Assembly: GCF_010548245.1 (NCBI RefSeq)
Contig: NZ_JAAGLR010000688.1
Location: forward strand, 1 to 34,147
Length of the DNA stretch: 34,147 bases
Direction: 5' to 3'
Origin: Streptomyces sp. SID11385
Lineage (GTDB): Bacteria; Actinomycetota; Actinomycetes; Streptomycetales; Streptomycetaceae
The translations under genes and the position numbers were made by a program. A model generated the notes under the pieces. That model ran no database searches. It saw nothing but the letters and a program-made list of their open reading frames with translations, and was not told the origin of the DNA. Of this stretch, positions 1-7,215 are shown one piece after another (within the stretch, counting starts at the first letter, position 1; every line of letters begins with the position of its first letter).

Positions 1-576
1 CGGGGCCTCCTCGTCACCCTGCGTGTACACCGTGTCCGGCGGCACGACCAGACGGCCCTGCGCCGCCCCCGTCGTGTCCGCCGCCTCCCACGCCCCCGCA
101 CCCGCGACCGGCTCGGCGGGCCGCACGCCACCCGCGCCGGAACCGGCCGGACCGGAACCGGCCGGACCGCCCGGCGAAGCCTCCTTCCGCCCGCCCGGAA
201 TGCCCAGCTGGTCCGCCGCCTCCTGCAACCACTCCGGCGGCGACAGCAGGAACGACGTCTGGTTCAGGTCGATCCGCTCCGGCGGCTCCGGCGGCGCCTC
301 CTCCGCCACCACGCCGTACTCCTCCTCGTACCGCCGGATCACCTCCGCCACCGGCAGCTCCGGCCACAACGTCACCGCACGCCCGTCCCGCGCGATCACG
401 ACCCGCTGCCCGCCCCCGTCCGAAGGCCCCGCCTCCGCACGGTCCTCCGCCCACACCACGAACCCGAGCCCGAACTCCCGCACCCGCACCTCACGGTGCT
501 GATAGCGCGGCACGTCCCCGTTGATCCAGCGCTCCCCGCGCTCCTGCGCCTGCGCGAACGTCACCACGTCACTCAC
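1..576 (-). CDS. Imm35/SUKH-4-like protein, N-terminal part (3' end outside window)
   Basis: 192 codons are visible; the C-terminus lies beyond base 1. Residues 5-90 (TFAQAQERGERWING ... VIRRYEEEYG) resemble the YrhB/Imm35-type immunity fold: a helix with a WING motif, a strand ending FVVWAEDR, then an LVIARD-like strand and a closing helix. After residue 95 comes RIDLNQTSFLLSPPEWLQEA and a Pro/Gly/Ala-rich linker with a GPAGS repeat. From memory, related Streptomyces proteins continue through a long linker to a C-terminal SUKH-4 domain; that part is not visible here. The GTG start at 576 overlaps the preceding gene's TGA in a GTGA arrangement, which implies translational coupling. GTGs at 567 and 564 are alternative starts. 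I see no signal peptide. The coding frame is well supported; the family name is tentative. Confidence 0.75.
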   Translation of the reverse strand, partial: MSDVVTFAQAQERGERWINGDVPRYQHREVRVREFGLGFVVWAEDRAEAGPSDGGGQRVVIARDGRAVTLWPELPVAEVIRRYEEEYGVVAEEAPPEPPERIDLNQTSFLLSPPEWLQEAADQLGIPGGRKEASPGGPAGSGPAGSGAGGVRPAEPVAGAGAWEAADTTGAAQGRLVVPPDTVYTQGDEEAP

Positions 577-1592
577 TCCCCCACCGGGACCACACGCGCG
601 AACCCACCGTCCACCATCAACCGCGCCACCGTCTCCAGCTCCGGCGGACTCCCCGCCAGCCTGGAGAGGAACGCGTCGAAATCCGCCCCGCACGGCAGCA
701 GCAACTCCCGCACCCGCGCGGCCACATCGAGCCCGTCCCGGTCCCGCGCGTCGTCGTACGGGCAGAACCACACCGAACCCGGCGCCTCGCCCCGCACCTT
801 CACCACCAGCACCCCGCCCTGCACGAAAGCCACCCCCAGGTAGTCCTTCGTCACGTGATCGCGCAGGCACTTGTTGATGTACGCGAGGTCGTTGACCGCC
901 GCCTCCTCACGCACCGTGAAGAACGGCTGATCCACCAGCAGCCCCAGCTCCGCGTCGAGCGCCACCCCGACCGGCGCGCAGCCGCCGCCCGCCTTCAGGA
1001 ACGAGCGGTACGCACCCGGCAGCCGGTACCCCAAGTCCTCCTCCAGCGCCAGCACCTGCCGCTCCTCGACCGCCACCAGCTCCCGCGGCAGGCCGAAATG
1101 CGCCGGCTTCGTCTGCTGGAGCGGACGCGTCCCGCGCCGCCCGTGCTCCACCCGCGCCGTCGCCAGACCCCCGTGGTGCCGCAGCAACGCCTTCACCTCC
1201 ACGGGCACGAGTTCGAGCCGCCGCGAATCCGCCACGTGGTGCCACGTCCAGCCGTGCGGAGTCGCCACCGGGGACAGGCCCTCCCACAACGCGTCGCCCG
1301 AGGCCGCCATCGCCGCGTTCGCCGACACGTAGTCCGTCAGCCGCAACTCGTCCACGCCGAAACCCGACGGCGGCTCCGCGATCTCCACAGCCGCCCGCGC
1401 GTACGGCGTGAACACCGGCCTCCCGCCGCCGTCCACCGCGACACCCGCCGGATACCGCGCCGCCCGCACCGGGTCCGGGAAACGCACCGACTGCCCCGCG
1501 TACGCCGCGTTCGGCGGCACGAGGCCCGAAGAAGCTGCCCGCACGGGGAAACCCTGCGCGGGCGCCCCCTCACCGAGCCGACCTGTCGTCAT
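573..1592 (-). CDS. WHH (HNH/EndoVII-type) nuclease-like domain fused to a SMI1/KNR4 (SUKH-1) domain
   Basis: 339 aa. Residues about 35-145 match the WHH class of HNH/Endonuclease VII toxin nucleases: RFPDP, then GRPVFTPYARAAVEI, then the signature GWTWHHVADSRRLELVP (W117-H118-H119) and RHHGG at 138-142. In the family consensus a His follows LVPxxV; here that position is Lys (VEVK), so activity is uncertain. Residues about 170-300 form a SUKH/KNR4 domain (VEERQVLALEEDLGYRLPGAYRSFL ... YINKCLRDHVTKDYLGVAF). The protein therefore carries a toxin-type and an immunity-type domain in one chain. ATG 1592 was chosen because AGGGGG lies about 9 nt upstream and the protein aligns from MTTGRL; an open extension to 1700 looks non-coding. 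There is no signal peptide or TM segment, so it should be cytoplasmic. It is coupled to the downstream Imm35/SUKH-4-like gene. Related proteins exist in other Streptomyces (memory). Confidence 0.85.
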   Translation of the reverse strand: MTTGRLGEGAPAQGFPVRAASSGLVPPNAAYAGQSVRFPDPVRAARYPAGVAVDGGGRPVFTPYARAAVEIAEPPSGFGVDELRLTDYVSANAAMAASGDALWEGLSPVATPHGWTWHHVADSRRLELVPVEVKALLRHHGGLATARVEHGRRGTRPLQQTKPAHFGLPRELVAVEERQVLALEEDLGYRLPGAYRSFLKAGGGCAPVGVALDAELGLLVDQPFFTVREEAAVNDLAYINKCLRDHVTKDYLGVAFVQGGVLVVKVRGEAPGSVWFCPYDDARDRDGLDVAARVRELLLPCGADFDAFLSRLAGSPPELETVARLMVDGGFARVVPVGE

Positions 1593-2097
1593 TGCGGTAG
1601 CCCCCTGCACGCTCGCCGACACCAACACTGACACCAATGGACACCAACCGGACACCACACCCGCTCGCCACCCCGCGGGCCCCACCGCGACCTCGCGCAC
1701 CGCGCCGCGAGCGGTCGCCCCAGCCTAAGCGGTGGGCCCCGCGCGCTCACAGGGCCGACGACCCTACGAGGCCGCGCGACCGGCGGCACCGGGCCGCGCC
1801 ACCCCCGTAACGGGCCCGCACCACCCCCGGTACGGAGCCCGCGCCACCCCCGACCCCGAGGCCCGCACCACCCTCGGCACCCGGCCGGTGCTACCCGCGG
1901 TACGAGCCCCGCCCCACCCGCGCCGAACCGTTCCCGCGCCCACCACGTGCGAAGCTGTAACCCCGGCAGGACACCCCCACCACCACCCGGACGCGCACGT
2001 TTGGCAGGCTGTCAGCGCTCTCCAGGGCCGGCCAGGGCACACCACGGTCCACCCGGGAGAACGACACGGGGGAAGGTACGGAGGGGAAGGCACCGCC
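1593..2097. promoter_or_regulatory. Divergent regulatory gap between the two SUKH gene pairs
   Basis: A 505-bp gap with no convincing gene on either strand; open frames here lack RBSs and have shadow-like Arg/Pro composition. It must contain start signals for both flanking pairs. On the plus strand a TTGGCA hexamer near 2000 is a possible -35, but I cannot pick a good -10. The minus-strand side holds the direct repeats listed separately. Confidence 0.4.
1619..1658. repeat. Four phased ACACCA(A/C) direct repeats upstream of the WHH-SUKH gene
   Basis: On the plus strand ACACCAA begins at 1619, 1631 and 1641, and ACACCAC at 1652. On the minus strand this reads TTGGTGT repeated towards the ATG at 1592. 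Spacings are 12, 10 and 11 bp, close to one helical turn, so identical faces would be presented to a DNA-binding protein. The cluster lies 27-66 bp before the start codon, suggesting an operator. No regulator is identified. Confidence 0.5.
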
Positions 2098-2679
2098 ATG
2101 CACACCGCACAACCAGGCCCCGAGGCCACCGCGCACACCGCCCCCGAGGCCGTCACGCCCGGCCCCCGCGCCCCGCGCCCCTCCTCCCTCCTCCCCGCCC
2201 ACGACCCCCGCGTCGACTGGAGCCACGACGGCAACCGGCCACCCGCCCTGCGCCACCGCCGCGACGGCATCCTCCCCGCCGTCGCCGCCGCCCTCTCCGT
2301 ACGCGGCACCACCCTCACCGGCACCGGCGCCCGCGGCGAACAACCCCCCGCCCTGCACCCCCTCGTCCAGGACTTCCTCGACAGCCTCACCAGCGACCGC
2401 CGCGAACGCTTCACCGGACGCTGCGCCGAAGCCGTCCTCCTCTCCCGCCACCTCACCGAGGCCGACGCCACCCGCACCGCCCGCTCCAAACGCGCCGCCC
2501 GCCGCCCCATGACCCCCGGCGAAGCCCGCAAAGCACTCAAAGGCGCCAAACTCACCACCCGGCACATCCGCGAGGACGGCGACCCCCTCCACGGCGCCTT
2601 CGCCCCGCCCTGCCGCTCCTGCACCGCCCTCGCCGAACACTTCGGCGTCAGCGTCATCGACCCCACCCTCCAGGACTGA
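2098..2679 (+). CDS. YwqJ-like putative deaminase
   Basis: 193 aa. The C-terminal half carries zinc-deaminase motifs of the YwqJ-related family: GRCAEAVLLS, with C109-A-E111 as a metal ligand and proton-shuttle Glu, and PCRSC at 171-175 as the second ligand pair. Family members are classed with nucleic-acid/nucleotide deaminases and occur as toxin modules; the substrate here is unknown. Residues 1-50 are low-complexity and Pro-rich with no signal peptide. ATG 2098 follows GGAGGGGAAGG by about 8 nt; upstream in-frame codons lack an RBS. The stop lies 19 bp before a SUKH-3 gene on the same strand, so a deaminase/immunity pair is inferred. The motifs are seen directly; toxicity is not shown. Confidence 0.85.
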   Translation: MHTAQPGPEATAHTAPEAVTPGPRAPRPSSLLPAHDPRVDWSHDGNRPPALRHRRDGILPAVAAALSVRGTTLTGTGARGEQPPALHPLVQDFLDSLTSDRRERFTGRCAEAVLLSRHLTEADATRTARSKRAARRPMTPGEARKALKGAKLTTRHIREDGDPLHGAFAPPCRSCTALAEHFGVSVIDPTLQD

Positions 2680-2698
2680 ACCCGGACCGGCGAAACCC

Positions 2699-3256
2699 AT
2701 GAAGAACCCGCCCCACCCCCTCGAAGAACTCACCCGCCTCGAAGGACTCGACGCCCTCGGCGAAGCCCCCACCGGACGCTTCCCCGAAGCCGCCGACACC
2801 GCCCTGCGCACCGCCGGCTGGACCCCAGGGCGCTGGGACATCGCCCAGGCCGAGATCTGGGCCGACACCCTGCGCGCCCACACCTCACCGGCCGGACACG
2901 AACACCACGTCTCCCCCGCCGCCGTCGAAGCCTGGGCCGAATTCGGCGGCCTCACCCCGCACCCCACCGCCAAGGGCCGCCACCTCGCCCCCGCGAGCCT
3001 CGACCTCGACCCCCTCCACGGCCTCCACCTCGCCCGCACCCTCGGCGACCTCGGCCACGCCCTCGGCACCCACCTGTGCCCCCTCGGCCTCGACACCAGC
3101 ACCCACGCCGCCCTCGCCATCGACGACGAAGGCCGCGTCTACGCCCTCGACCACACCGGCGACTGGTACCTCGGCGCCGACATCGACCAGGGCCTCGCCA
3201 CCCTCCTGACCGGCACGGCGCCCGAACGCCTCACCTCCCCCGCCACCGACGACTGA
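2699..3256 (+). CDS. SUKH-3 family immunity-like protein
   Basis: 185 aa. RFPEAADTALRTAGWTPGR (residues 27-45) and AWAEFGGLTPHP are typical of SUKH-3 domain proteins; the later segment EGRVYALDHTGDWYLGADID completes the fold. SUKH proteins bind and neutralise toxin domains in polymorphic toxin systems. The gene starts 19 bp after the deaminase stop, so the two are probably cotranscribed and this product is the likely partner of that deaminase. Its 3' end faces the histidine kinase gene with a 10-bp gap in which I see no hairpin terminator. No export signal is present. Confidence 0.85.
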   Translation: MKNPPHPLEELTRLEGLDALGEAPTGRFPEAADTALRTAGWTPGRWDIAQAEIWADTLRAHTSPAGHEHHVSPAAVEAWAEFGGLTPHPTAKGRHLAPASLDLDPLHGLHLARTLGDLGHALGTHLCPLGLDTSTHAALAIDDEGRVYALDHTGDWYLGADIDQGLATLLTGTAPERLTSPATDD

Positions 3257-3266
3257 ACCCGCCCCC

Positions 3267-4556
3267 TCACTCCCCCACCGGCAGCACCGCCGACACCCGG
3301 AAACCCCCCGCGTCCGTCGGCCCCGCCACGAACACCCCGCCCAGCGCCAGCACCCGCTCCCGCATCCCCACGAGCCCGTTCCCCCCGCTCGGCAGATGCG
3401 CGTCCACCCCGCCCTCCGGCGGCGGACCGTTCTCCACCTGCATCGCGACCTCCCCCGCCCGCCGCGCCAGCCGCACCCGCGTCGCCGCACCCGCCGCATG
3501 CTTGTGCGCGTTCGTCAACGCCTCCTGCACCACCCGGTACGCCGTCCGCTCCACCCGCGCCCCGTACCCCGAACCCTCCCCCTCCACCGACAACTCCACC
3601 GTCATCCCCGCCGCCCGCGACTGCCCCACCAACTCGTCCAGCTCCGCCAGCGAAGGCCCCTGCTCCTCCTCCACGAGCACCGACGCACGCGGCTCCGGCA
3701 CCGTCACCACCGGCTCCGCCGCCCGCGCCACCGGCACCCCCGACGACGCCCGCATCACCCCGAGCATCTCCCGCAACTCCGTCAACGCCTGCCGCCCCAT
3801 GTCCCCCACGAGCGCCGCGTTCTTCGCCGCCTTCTCCGGGTCCTTCAGCGCGACCGCCTGCAAAGCCGTCGAATGCACCACCATCAGGCTCACCCGGTGC
3901 GCCACCACGTCGTGCATCTCGCGCGCGATCCGCCGCCGCTCCTCACCCCGCGCCCACTCCGCACGCTCCTCCGCCCGCTCCGCGAGCAACTGAAGCTCCC
4001 GTTCGAGGGAATCCGCGCGCTCCCGCAGACTCTCCATCAGCCGCCGCCGCGCCCCGACGTAGAGACCGAGCAGAACCGGCGGCGCGGTCGTCCCCAGCGC
4101 CATCAGCACCGCCATCGACGGCGTGAACCACGGCGTCATCGCCGAGCCGTTCCCCTCCACGTGCTGCCCCATGCGCACGAGCGAGACGACGAGCGAACCC
4201 AGCCCCGACATCGACGCGAGCACGGCCGTGATCCGGCGCGGGACGTCCGAGGCGGCGAGCGTGTAGAGCCCCACGAAGCCGAGGACCATCCCCATCTCGG
4301 CGGGCGAGACCGCCAGCGCCACGAGCACGACGGCCACGGGCCACCGCCGCCGCAGCACGAGCACGGAACCGACCACGAGCCCGAGCACCACCCCCAGCAG
4401 CGCGCCGAGCCCCACCCGGTCCGTGAACACCGCCCCCTCGACGCAGCACTCCAGCGCCGAGACGCCCGCGAGGCCCACATCGAGCACGGCACTCCGCCGC
4501 CGCTGCCACCACCACGGCCCCCCGGCCGCCCGGTGCTCTTCCCCCGTCGTGGTCAT
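3267..4556 (-). CDS. Sensor histidine kinase, NarL/LiaS type (HisKA_3), orphan
   Basis: 429 aa. The N-terminal half (about 20-170) has several hydrophobic helices in place of an extracellular sensor loop. A coiled-coil stretch (170-205) leads to the HisKA_3 dimerisation helix EERRRIAREMHDVVAH, with the phosphorylated His at about 215. The ATPase domain shows VVQEALTNAHKHAAG (N box) and GNGLVGMRERV (G box). Such kinases normally phosphorylate a LuxR-type regulator encoded next door; none is adjacent here, and the next gene is a convergent SUKH-3 gene. Orphan LuxR-type regulators occur at 18035 and 24845, but a partnership is only speculation. ATG 4556 was chosen because GGGGG lies just upstream and MTTTGEEH precedes the first helix. 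Confidence 0.9.
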   Translation of the reverse strand: MTTTGEEHRAAGGPWWWQRRRSAVLDVGLAGVSALECCVEGAVFTDRVGLGALLGVVLGLVVGSVLVLRRRWPVAVVLVALAVSPAEMGMVLGFVGLYTLAASDVPRRITAVLASMSGLGSLVVSLVRMGQHVEGNGSAMTPWFTPSMAVLMALGTTAPPVLLGLYVGARRRLMESLRERADSLERELQLLAERAEERAEWARGEERRRIAREMHDVVAHRVSLMVVHSTALQAVALKDPEKAAKNAALVGDMGRQALTELREMLGVMRASSGVPVARAAEPVVTVPEPRASVLVEEEQGPSLAELDELVGQSRAAGMTVELSVEGEGSGYGARVERTAYRVVQEALTNAHKHAAGAATRVRLARRAGEVAMQVENGPPPEGGVDAHLPSGGNGLVGMRERVLALGGVFVAGPTDAGGFRVSAVLPVGE

Positions 4557-4701
4557 GGCCCCCAGCGTACGGGCGATCCGTCCCGAATCCCGGGGGAGTG
4601 CGGCACCCCACAACGCGCCACCGGCGCGCCGCGCACACCCCCCACCCTTCACCCGATCAGGCGAAACCCCTCCGAACCGTGCCGGAACCTGTGATTCCGC
4701 C

Positions 4702-5424
4702 ATGAAGATCGTCCCCATGGTCGCGGCACGCACAGACGCACGAGACAGAGCCCGAGAACTTCGCCTGAAGGGGTGGACCTACGACCAGATCGTGGAGGAG
4801 GTGGGCTGCGCGAAGAGTTCGGTGTCGCTGTGGGTGAGGGACTTGCCGAGGCCGGCGCGCGACATGAACGCGCACATGGACCACATGCGGTCCGTGCGGC
4901 TTCGGTCGCTGGCCGAAGCCGAGAAGGAACACCGGGACGCGATCACGAAGGCCCGCGCGGCAGCCGAAGCACTGTCCGACGAACAGCTGCAGACGGCAGG
5001 GGTCGCGCTGTACTGGGCGGAGGGCATGAAGGACAAAGGGCGCGCCAGTCGTCGCGCGATCCAGTTCACCAACAGCGACCCGAACGTCATCCTCGTCTTT
5101 CTGCGCTGGCTGGAACTGCACGAGGTCGCACGAGACCGCTGGCACCTCCATCTGGCGATCCACGAGACCGCCGACGCCGAGGGTGCGAAGACTTTCTGGG
5201 CGGAACTGACCGGGGTCCCCGCCGAGGAGTTCACCCGCACCACCATCAAGCGCCACAACCCACTGACCAACCGCCAGAACACCGGCGACAACTATCGCGG
5301 CTGCCTCGTCGTCTACGTGACGAAAAGCAATGATTTGTACCGTCGCATGGAGCGGGCCTGGTACGGCATAGTAGGGGGCGCACAAAGGCGGGTAGTCGAA
5401 ATGTCCGATTCACCCCCTATGTAG
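4702..5424 (+). CDS. HTH protein with possible LAGLIDADG-like core, abutting tRNA-Gln
   Basis: 240 aa from ATG 4702; ATG 4717 is an equally possible start, and neither has a strong RBS. Residues 12-50 are a helix-turn-helix (ARELRLKGWTYDQIVEEVG then KSSVSLWVRDL). From residue 97 the segment GVALYWAEGMKDKG, then FTNSDP and FLRWL, IHETADAEGAKTFWAEL, and KRHNP, looks like a degenerate LAGLIDADG endonuclease fold in which WAEG would supply the acidic residue. This is my inference. Actinobacteria have many proteins of this type without known function. The last 16 residues (GGAQRR ... SPPM) follow the conserved WYGIV and look like read-through into tRNA upstream DNA. The TAG stop is directly followed by base 1 of the tRNA, so the tRNA promoter must lie inside this gene. 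Confidence 0.8.
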   Translation: MKIVPMVAARTDARDRARELRLKGWTYDQIVEEVGCAKSSVSLWVRDLPRPARDMNAHMDHMRSVRLRSLAEAEKEHRDAITKARAAAEALSDEQLQTAGVALYWAEGMKDKGRASRRAIQFTNSDPNVILVFLRWLELHEVARDRWHLHLAIHETADAEGAKTFWAELTGVPAEEFTRTTIKRHNPLTNRQNTGDNYRGCLVVYVTKSNDLYRRMERAWYGIVGGAQRRVVEMSDSPPM

Positions 5425-5496
5425 TCCCCTGTGGTGTAATTGGCAGCACTGAGGCTTTTGGTGCCTTATGTCCGGGTTCGAGTCCTGGCGGGGGAG
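5425..5496 (+). tRNA. tRNA-Gln (anticodon UUG)
   Basis: The cloverleaf was folded by hand. Acceptor TCCCCTG (5425-5431) pairs with CGGGGGA (5489-5495) with one G-U. The D-arm is followed by anticodon stem GAGGC/GCCTT and loop TTTTGGT, giving anticodon TTG; the T-arm is CCGGG-TTCGAGT-CCTGG. The discriminator is G5496 and CCA is not encoded. The gene starts immediately after the stop codon of the HTH protein. Confidence 0.95.
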
Positions 5497-5526
5497 CAGG
5501 TTCGAATAACTCCCCGCAACACCCCG

Positions 5527-5557
5527 AGGCCCTGACCACCCCAGGTCAGGGCCTTCT
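5527..5557 (+). terminator. Rho-independent terminator after tRNA-Gln
   Basis: A perfect 10-bp stem GGCCCTGACC/GGTCAGGGCC (5528-5537 with 5544-5553) has a 6-nt loop and is followed by TTCT. It lies 31 nt past the tRNA end and separates it from glmU. Confidence 0.85.
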
Positions 5558-5625
5558 CCGCGTTCCCCCGCACACCCCCCGGTATTGTTCCGGTGTCATC
5601 CGCACCGAAGCCGAAGGGCCCGCTC

Positions 5626-7074
5626 GTGAGTGCCACCAATCGCCCGGCAGCCGTCGTCGTCCTCGCAGCGGGTGAGGGCACCCGCATGAAGTCCGCCACG
5701 CCCAAGGTCCTGCACCGCCTCGCCGGCCGCACCCTCGTCGGCCACGTGCTCCAGGCCGCGGGCGAGCTGGAGCCCAAGGAGGTCGTGGTCGTCGTCGGGC
5801 ACGGCCGCGAGCAGGTCACCGCGCACCTCGCGGAGAGCGACGCGGCGGTCCGTACCGCCGTGCAGGAGGAGCAGCGCGGCACGGGCCACGCCGTCCGCAC
5901 CGCGCTCGCCGAGCTGGGCGGCGCCGTCGAGGGCACGGTCGTCGTGCTGTGCGGCGACACCCCGCTCCTCACCGCCGCCACGCTGGACGCCCTGTGCCGT
6001 ACGCACACCTCCGACGGCAACGCCGTCACCGTCCTCACCGCCGAGATGCCCGACGCGAGCGGCTACGGGCGCATCGTGCGGGACGGCTCGGGCGCCGTGA
6101 CCGCGATCGTGGAGCACAAGGACGCGAGCTCCGAGGAGCTGGCGATCCGCGAGATCAACTCGGGGGTCTTCGCCTTCGACGGGCGGCTGCTGGCCGAGGC
6201 GCTGGGGCAGGTCCGTACGGACAACGCGCAGGGCGAGGAGTACCTGACCGATGTCCTGGGCATTCTGCGCGGGGCGGGCCACCGCGTCGGCGCGGCGCTC
6301 GCGGGTGATCACCGGGAGATCGCGGGGATCAACAACCGGGTGCAGCTCGCGCAGGCGGGCCGGGTGCTCAACGAGAGGCTGCTTGAGGCGGCGATGCTGG
6401 GGGGCGTGACGGTGATCGACCCGGCGAGCGTCTTCGTGGACGTGACGGTGGGGTTCGGGCGGGACGTGGTCCTGCACCCGGGGACGCAGTTGCTGGGTGC
6501 GACGCGGGTCGAGGACGGTGCCGAGGTGGGGCCGAACTCGCGGCTGACGGACACGGTCGTGGGTGCGGGCGCGCGGGTGGACAACACGGTGGCGGTCGGG
6601 GCGGAGATCGGCGCCGAGGCGAGTGTGGGGCCGTTCGCGTACCTGCGGCCGGGGACGCGGCTGGGGACGGGCGCGAAGGCGGGGACGTACGTGGAGATGA
6701 AGAACGCGACCGTGGGCGCGGGGACGAAGGTGCCGCACCTGTCGTACGTGGGGGACGCGACGATCGGTGATCACACGAACATCGGGGCGGCGAGTGTCTT
6801 CGTGAACTACGACGGGGTGAACAAGCACCACACGACGATCGGCTCTCACTGCCGTACCGGTTCGGACAATATGTTTGTGGCACCGGTCACGATCGGGGAC
6901 GGCGTGTACACGGCGGCGGGTTCGGTGATCACGAAGGACGTGCCGTCGGGTGCGCTCGCCGTGGCCCGTGGCCAGCAAAGGAATATCGAGGGCTGGGTGG
7001 CCCGTAAGCGTCCTGGGAGCGCGGCGGCGAAGGCCGCTGAGGACTCTTCCCAGGGGTCGGAAGGCGAAAGCTGA
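5626..7074 (+). CDS. glmU: Bifunctional UDP-N-acetylglucosamine pyrophosphorylase / glucosamine-1-phosphate N-acetyltransferase
   Basis: 482 aa, the usual Streptomyces length. It acetylates glucosamine-1-phosphate and then uridylates the product to UDP-GlcNAc, the precursor for peptidoglycan. The N-terminal uridylyltransferase domain shows LAAGEGTRMKSATPKVLH, CGDTPLL, GYGRIVRDG and EINSGVFAFD. The C-terminal left-handed beta-helix has hexapeptide repeats and the acetyltransferase segments RPGT, YVEMKNA, NYDGVNKHHTTIG and GSDNMFVAPV. GTG 5626 was chosen because GAAGGG lies 7 nt upstream and the protein then begins at the conserved position; GTG 5593 would add 11 uncharacteristic residues. The next gene, prs, is 141 bp downstream on the same strand; both supply nucleotide-sugar or nucleotide precursors. 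Confidence 0.97.
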   Translation: MSATNRPAAVVVLAAGEGTRMKSATPKVLHRLAGRTLVGHVLQAAGELEPKEVVVVVGHGREQVTAHLAESDAAVRTAVQEEQRGTGHAVRTALAELGGAVEGTVVVLCGDTPLLTAATLDALCRTHTSDGNAVTVLTAEMPDASGYGRIVRDGSGAVTAIVEHKDASSEELAIREINSGVFAFDGRLLAEALGQVRTDNAQGEEYLTDVLGILRGAGHRVGAALAGDHREIAGINNRVQLAQAGRVLNERLLEAAMLGGVTVIDPASVFVDVTVGFGRDVVLHPGTQLLGATRVEDGAEVGPNSRLTDTVVGAGARVDNTVAVGAEIGAEASVGPFAYLRPGTRLGTGAKAGTYVEMKNATVGAGTKVPHLSYVGDATIGDHTNIGAASVFVNYDGVNKHHTTIGSHCRTGSDNMFVAPVTIGDGVYTAAGSVITKDVPSGALAVARGQQRNIEGWVARKRPGSAAAKAAEDSSQGSEGES

Positions 7075-7215
7075 CCGAAAACAGGTGCGTCCTTCACGGC
7101 GTACCGTGATAGATGCACGCGATTCGGCTGGCTCGTTGGTTCTGGGTGTCGTGATGGGGTCCGGGATGCCCGACGGGTGCAGCAGCGATAGAACTCGTCC
7201 GAGGAGACAAGTGCT

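Noticed and set aside
1593..1700. Longer start for the WHH-SUKH protein
   Set aside because: The extra residues run through the ACACCAA repeats, have no RBS, and conservation (memory) begins at MTTGRL.
5425..5496. tRNA-Gln as an integrated-element attachment site
   Set aside because: No second copy of the tRNA 3' end and no integrase gene in the window; the neighbouring gene touches the 5' end, not the 3' end normally used by integrases.
5593..5625. Upstream GTG start for glmU
   Set aside because: Poor RBS; GTG 5626 has GAAGGG at correct spacing and gives the normal protein length.
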